Shown here: piece after piece, positions 5,663 through 8,125 of the stretch | How the letters are laid out: every line of letters starts with the position of its first letter | How positions within the stretch are numbered: position 1 is the first letter of the stretch | From: an uncultured bacterium | GTDB taxonomy: Bacteria; Bacillota; Clostridia; TANB77; CAG-508 | Assembly (NCBI GenBank): GCA_905215615.1 | Contig: CAJMQM010000039.1 | Location: 1 to 8,125, forward strand | DNA length: 8,125 nt | Reading direction: 5' to 3' | Position numbers and translations under genes: made by a program | Notes under the pieces: model-generated | The model's input: only the letters and a program-made list of their open reading frames with translations | Databases searched by the model: none | What the model was told of the DNA's origin: nothing

Positions 5663-5908
5663 ATGGACGAGAAAACAATGGTAAACGATATTTTAGGTTC
5701 TGTAAAATCAGATCTTATAGCATATCAAACAGCAATAAGCGAATCTGCAAATTTACAATTGAGACAAACATTTCAACAAATAAGAAATGGTGACGAAAGC
5801 TTTCAATATGAATTATTTAAAGTAGCACAGTCTAAGGGGTATTATAAACCAGCACAAACAGCTACTACAACAGAGATAGAAACTGTTAAAACAGAATTAC
5901 AACAATAA
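5663..5908 (+). CDS. CotF-family spore coat protein (81 aa)
   Basis: This 81-residue protein resembles the C-terminal part of the CotF family (Coat_F domain, ferritin-like). Visible family features are DEKTMVNDILGSVKSDLIAYQTAI (2-25), then ESANLQLRQTFQQI (27-40) with the usual Asn-x-x-Leu-Arg core, then a helix leading to SKGYYKP (63-69). That last block corresponds to the family's usual G-W-Y/F motif, with Tyr in place of Trp. The tail (QTATTTEIETVKTELQQ) is Thr- and Gln-rich. Length and absence of a signal peptide are normal for the short clostridial members. It is translated directly after the 62-aa gene and is followed by a long hairpin, so the pair forms a compact two-gene operon. Together the two may form one ferritin-like bundle. 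The coat role is inferred from family resemblance, and it implies a spore-forming host. Confidence 0.8.
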   Translation: MDEKTMVNDILGSVKSDLIAYQTAISESANLQLRQTFQQIRNGDESFQYELFKVAQSKGYYKPAQTATTTEIETVKTELQQ

Positions 5909-5911
5909 AAT

Positions 5912-5957
5912 ATACATAAAATCGGTGGTAATTATATTTGCTACCGATTTTATGTAT
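5912..5957 (+). terminator. Long hairpin ending the coat operon, likely terminator
   Basis: Fifteen bases (5912-5926) pair perfectly with 5943-5957, and the stem can extend inward by about four pairs (5927-5930 with 5939-5942, two of them G-U) around an 8-base loop. The G+C-rich top (TCGGTGGTA with its partner) followed by ATTTTATGTATTGT acts like a stem plus U-rich tail; the A-rich 5' arm pairs with that tail. There is no pure T run, so strength is uncertain. The first base of the stem is three bases after the stop at 5908. Confidence 0.7.
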
Positions 5958-6064
5958 TGTAAAGAAAATATAATATAAATTTAATATTGTAATAAATAAA
6001 TCTTCATACTTAATTTCCGTAGAAAAAATGCTACAAATATAGGAATTTAAGGAGATTTCTACCA

Positions 6065-6093
6065 TTGTTATATAAAATATAATTTGTTATTAT
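6065..6093 (+). promoter_or_regulatory. Possible promoter of the surface protein gene
   Basis: TTGTTA (6065-6070) and TATTAT (6088-6093) are 17 bases apart, as expected for sigma-A. Further TATAAT copies lie at 6093-6098 and 6101-6106 without well-placed -35 boxes. The leader would be about 25 bases. The region is almost pure A and T, so alternatives exist. Confidence 0.45.
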
Positions 6094-6124
6094 ATAATTA
6101 TATAATAGCGAAAGGTGTAAGATT

Positions 6125-8125
6125 ATGAAGAAATATATAAGAATTACAGCAGTAATCTTTTTAATAATATCAATAATTTTTATATATTCTAGAGAAACAT
6201 ATGCAGATACAATGAATGCATATTTTATGAGCGATTCTAATTTTAATATATGGGGAGATGGAGTTCAAACTACATATGGAGATCATGGCTATGATACAAC
6301 ATTAGATGTAAATGGGGCTCAAACCACTATAAAAAATGGTACAGGGAGCTTAGATGGAATTACTGTTAAGACTAATTTAAGCAATATTAGTGAAGGAAAT
6401 TATGCAAAAGTTGAGTATGAGATAAAAAATACTAATAGTTCTTCAAGGACTATTGGTATAGCCACATATGCTGACATACAAATAGGAAGTAACGATTATG
6501 CACCAATAAGTAATTTAGCAGGAAATAGAGGATTTACAATGAGTGACGGAACCCATGTTTTTACGTTTATTGGTAGAGATTCATATGGTGTTACAAATGT
6601 AGATACATATTGGTTTGGTACATTTAGTTATAGAACACAAAATATGTGGAATATCAGTTATACATATGATAGTTATGGAGAAAATAGAGACTTAGACTCA
6701 GGTATGGCATACTCATGGAAAAATAGAACTATAGGACCAAATGAAACCCAAAAATATTCAATAATTATAGGTATAGGAAAATTAAACACACCTCCAACTA
6801 TAAATGTTACTAGCACATTTAATACTGCATATTATCCAACGCAAACAGTTCAAGTAAAAGGAACGGTTAATGATGTTGATATAGGAGATGTTGTAACTGT
6901 AAAATATGCTATAGACGCTGGTAATGAAATTACAATAGGAAGTAACTATAGACCAAATGGAGTAGCAGTTCCATTTCAAACATCTTTTACAATTCCAACA
7001 AATATAAGTGCCGGTAGGCATATGATACAATTATGGGCAGCAGATGATAAAGGAAACATGTCTGTACCAGTTACAGTATATTTTACAGTAGGAGCAGATA
7101 CTACAGCACCTACTGCAACACATACAATAACACCAAGTACGTGGACTAGAGGAAATGTTACAATTTCTTTAAGGGTAACAGATTCAGAATCTGGAGTAAA
7201 GAATATTGTTTTACCAAATGGACAAGTAGTTACAAATACAAATCCAAGTTATGTAGCTACAGAAAATGGAAATTATAAGTTTGTTTTAGTTGATAATGTA
7301 GGAAATAGTAGAGATTATATAGTACCAATAAGCAATATAGATAGAACTGCACCAACTATATCAGCAACACCTAAAAATAAAAGTTGGGCACAAGAAACAC
7401 AAATACAAATTAGCTTTACAGATACTCAAAGCGGATTTAAGCAGTATAAGTATGCAATAACTGATAGTGAAGATACGCCAACAAATTGGAGCAATTATAT
7501 AACAAACAGTACAGATACAATAGCAATAAATACAGAAACAAAAAAATATTTACATATAATTGCAGAAGATAATGCAGGAAATGTAAGCGAGGACAGTATA
7601 ACAGGACCATATTATATAGACAGAACTGCACCAAGTATAACTGTAACACCACAAAACAGTGACTGGGTACAAGAAGTGCAAGTACAAGTTATTTTTACTG
7701 ATGCCGGCAGTGGCGTAAAACAGTATAAATATGCAATAACAGATAGTAAAGACACGCCAACTAATTGGAGCGAATATATAACAAAAACTACAGACACAAT
7801 AACAATAAATGCAGAAAGTATAAAGTATTTACATGTTATAGCAGAAGATAATGTAGGAAACATTAGTGAAGACAATATAACAGGACCATATTATATAGAT
7901 AGAACAGCTCCAAGTATAACTGTAACACCACAAAATAGTGATTGGACTCGTGAGGTACAAATTAATGTAAGTTTCTCAGATAGTGCAAGTGGTTTTAAAC
8001 AGTACAAGTATGCAATAACAGATAGTAGAAATACACCAACAACATGGAGTGACTATATAACAAGTGCTGAAGACACAATAACAATAAATACAGAATCTGA
8101 GAAGTACTTACACATAATAGCGGAA
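6125..8125 (+). CDS. Large secreted surface protein with Ig-like repeats (3' truncated)
   Basis: The frame is open for 667 codons and runs off the window edge. AAAGGTG (6111-6117) lies 7 bases before the ATG. A signal peptide is clear: basic MKKYIR, a hydrophobic core (residues 7-21), and probable cleavage after TYA (residue 27). Residues 28-220 are a beta-rich, Asn/Thr/Gly-rich region of unknown type. Residues 223-322 and 323-404 look like two Ig-like domains, each ending in an AxDxxGN/VDNVGN-type strand. From 405 come near-identical 93-residue repeats, each starting IDRTAP and holding SGxKQYKYAITDS, DTPTxWS, and IAEDNxGN. Such repeats typically form stalks on Gram-positive cell-surface or adhesion proteins. 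Any anchor (sortase motif, SLH or choline/cell-wall binding repeats) lies beyond the window. The binding partner is unknown. Secretion and an Ig-like repeat fold are well supported; adhesion is inferred. Confidence 0.88.
   Translation, partial: MKKYIRITAVIFLIISIIFIYSRETYADTMNAYFMSDSNFNIWGDGVQTTYGDHGYDTTLDVNGAQTTIKNGTGSLDGITVKTNLSNISEGNYAKVEYEIKNTNSSSRTIGIATYADIQIGSNDYAPISNLAGNRGFTMSDGTHVFTFIGRDSYGVTNVDTYWFGTFSYRTQNMWNISYTYDSYGENRDLDSGMAYSWKNRTIGPNETQKYSIIIGIGKLNTPPTINVTSTFNTAYYPTQTVQVKGTVNDVDIGDVVTVKYAIDAGNEITIGSNYRPNGVAVPFQTSFTIPTNISAGRHMIQLWAADDKGNMSVPVTVYFTVGADTTAPTATHTITPSTWTRGNVTISLRVTDSESGVKNIVLPNGQVVTNTNPSYVATENGNYKFVLVDNVGNSRDYIVPISNIDRTAPTISATPKNKSWAQETQIQISFTDTQSGFKQYKYAITDSEDTPTNWSNYITNSTDTIAINTETKKYLHIIAEDNAGNVSEDSITGPYYIDRTAPSITVTPQNSDWVQEVQVQVIFTDAGSGVKQYKYAITDSKDTPTNWSEYITKTTDTITINAESIKYLHVIAEDNVGNISEDNITGPYYIDRTAPSITVTPQNSDWTREVQINVSFSDSASGFKQYKYAITDSRNTPTTWSDYITSAEDTITINTESEKYLHIIAE
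7337..7615 (+). repeat. Tandem repeat unit 1 (279 bp, 93 aa) in the surface protein
   Basis: This is the first full copy of the repeat, residues 405-497. It is about 72% identical to unit 2 at protein level (26 differences in 93 positions, counted by hand). It starts IDRTAPTI and ends SITGPYY. Its first third is the most diverged part (KNKSWAQE against QNSDWVQE). Confidence 0.9.
7616..7894 (+). repeat. Tandem repeat unit 2 (279 bp, 93 aa) in the surface protein
   Basis: This is the second full copy, residues 498-590, joined to unit 1 without a linker and exactly the same length. Conserved anchors are SGVKQYKYAITDS, DTPTNWS, YLHVIAEDN and ITGPYY. Confidence 0.9.
7895..8125 (+). repeat. Tandem repeat unit 3 (partial, cut by window end)
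   Basis: The third copy covers residues 591-667, 77 of the expected 93. It is about 75% identical to unit 2 over that span (19 differences in 77). The array therefore continues past the window, with copy number unknown. Confidence 0.88.

Noticed and set aside
6049..6075. Resemblance of GATTTCTACCATTG to a Cas12a CRISPR repeat handle
   Set aside because: The handle needs a GTAGA partner to TCTAC a few bases downstream. Here GTTAT follows, there is only one copy, and there is no array or cas gene.
6782..7875. Minus-strand open frames opposite the surface protein
   Set aside because: They arise because the repetitive Thr/Ile-rich plus strand lacks stop triplets on the other strand. They are Tyr/Leu/Cys-rich with no ribosome binding sites.

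Overview
The window is AT-rich DNA: 27% G+C in one hand-counted 60-base line inside pcrA and 32% in one inside prfA. Codon choice favours AGA and ATA, Shine-Dalgarno sites are strong, and intrinsic terminators are compact. It holds a PcrA-type helicase and two genes resembling clostridial CotF-family spore coat proteins. Together these suggest an endospore-forming member of the Clostridia. I cannot name a genus from this sequence.

Layout, left to right. The window opens inside prfA (release factor 1), which ends at 609. A hairpin at 624-670 lies between prfA and a convergent minus-strand gene of unknown function (691-1278), which is visibly richer in G+C than its neighbours. A divergent intergenic region follows. 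It ends in an 18-bp hairpin that buries the ribosome binding site of a ZIP-family metal transporter gene (1509-2247). The transporter frame is broken once, at T6-CGG (2052-2060). A near-consensus promoter (2367-2395) then drives a low-molecular-weight protein-tyrosine phosphatase gene (2447-2902) and, 38 bases later, pcrA (2941-5238), a full-length SF1 DNA helicase. A strong terminator (5354-5397) closes this unit. Next come two tightly coupled small genes (5465-5653 and 5663-5908) related to CotF-type coat proteins, closed by another long hairpin (5912-5957). The right end is a large secreted surface protein with Ig-like domains (6125 to past the window edge). It includes a tandem array of 93-residue (279-bp) repeats, two complete and one cut off.

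The left half consists of translation, metal transport, signalling and repair genes. To my knowledge prfA, metal transporter and low-molecular-weight phosphatase genes are often near one another in Firmicutes, so the minus-strand gene looks like an insertion into an older neighbourhood. The right half is accessory and envelope-related: spore coat, then cell surface.

I see no tRNA or rRNA gene, CRISPR array, insertion sequence, or recognisable new multi-gene defence or metabolic system. The observations most worth checking are the hairpin over the ZIP ribosome binding site, the ZIP frameshift site, the orphan minus-strand gene, and the tandem-repeat surface protein.
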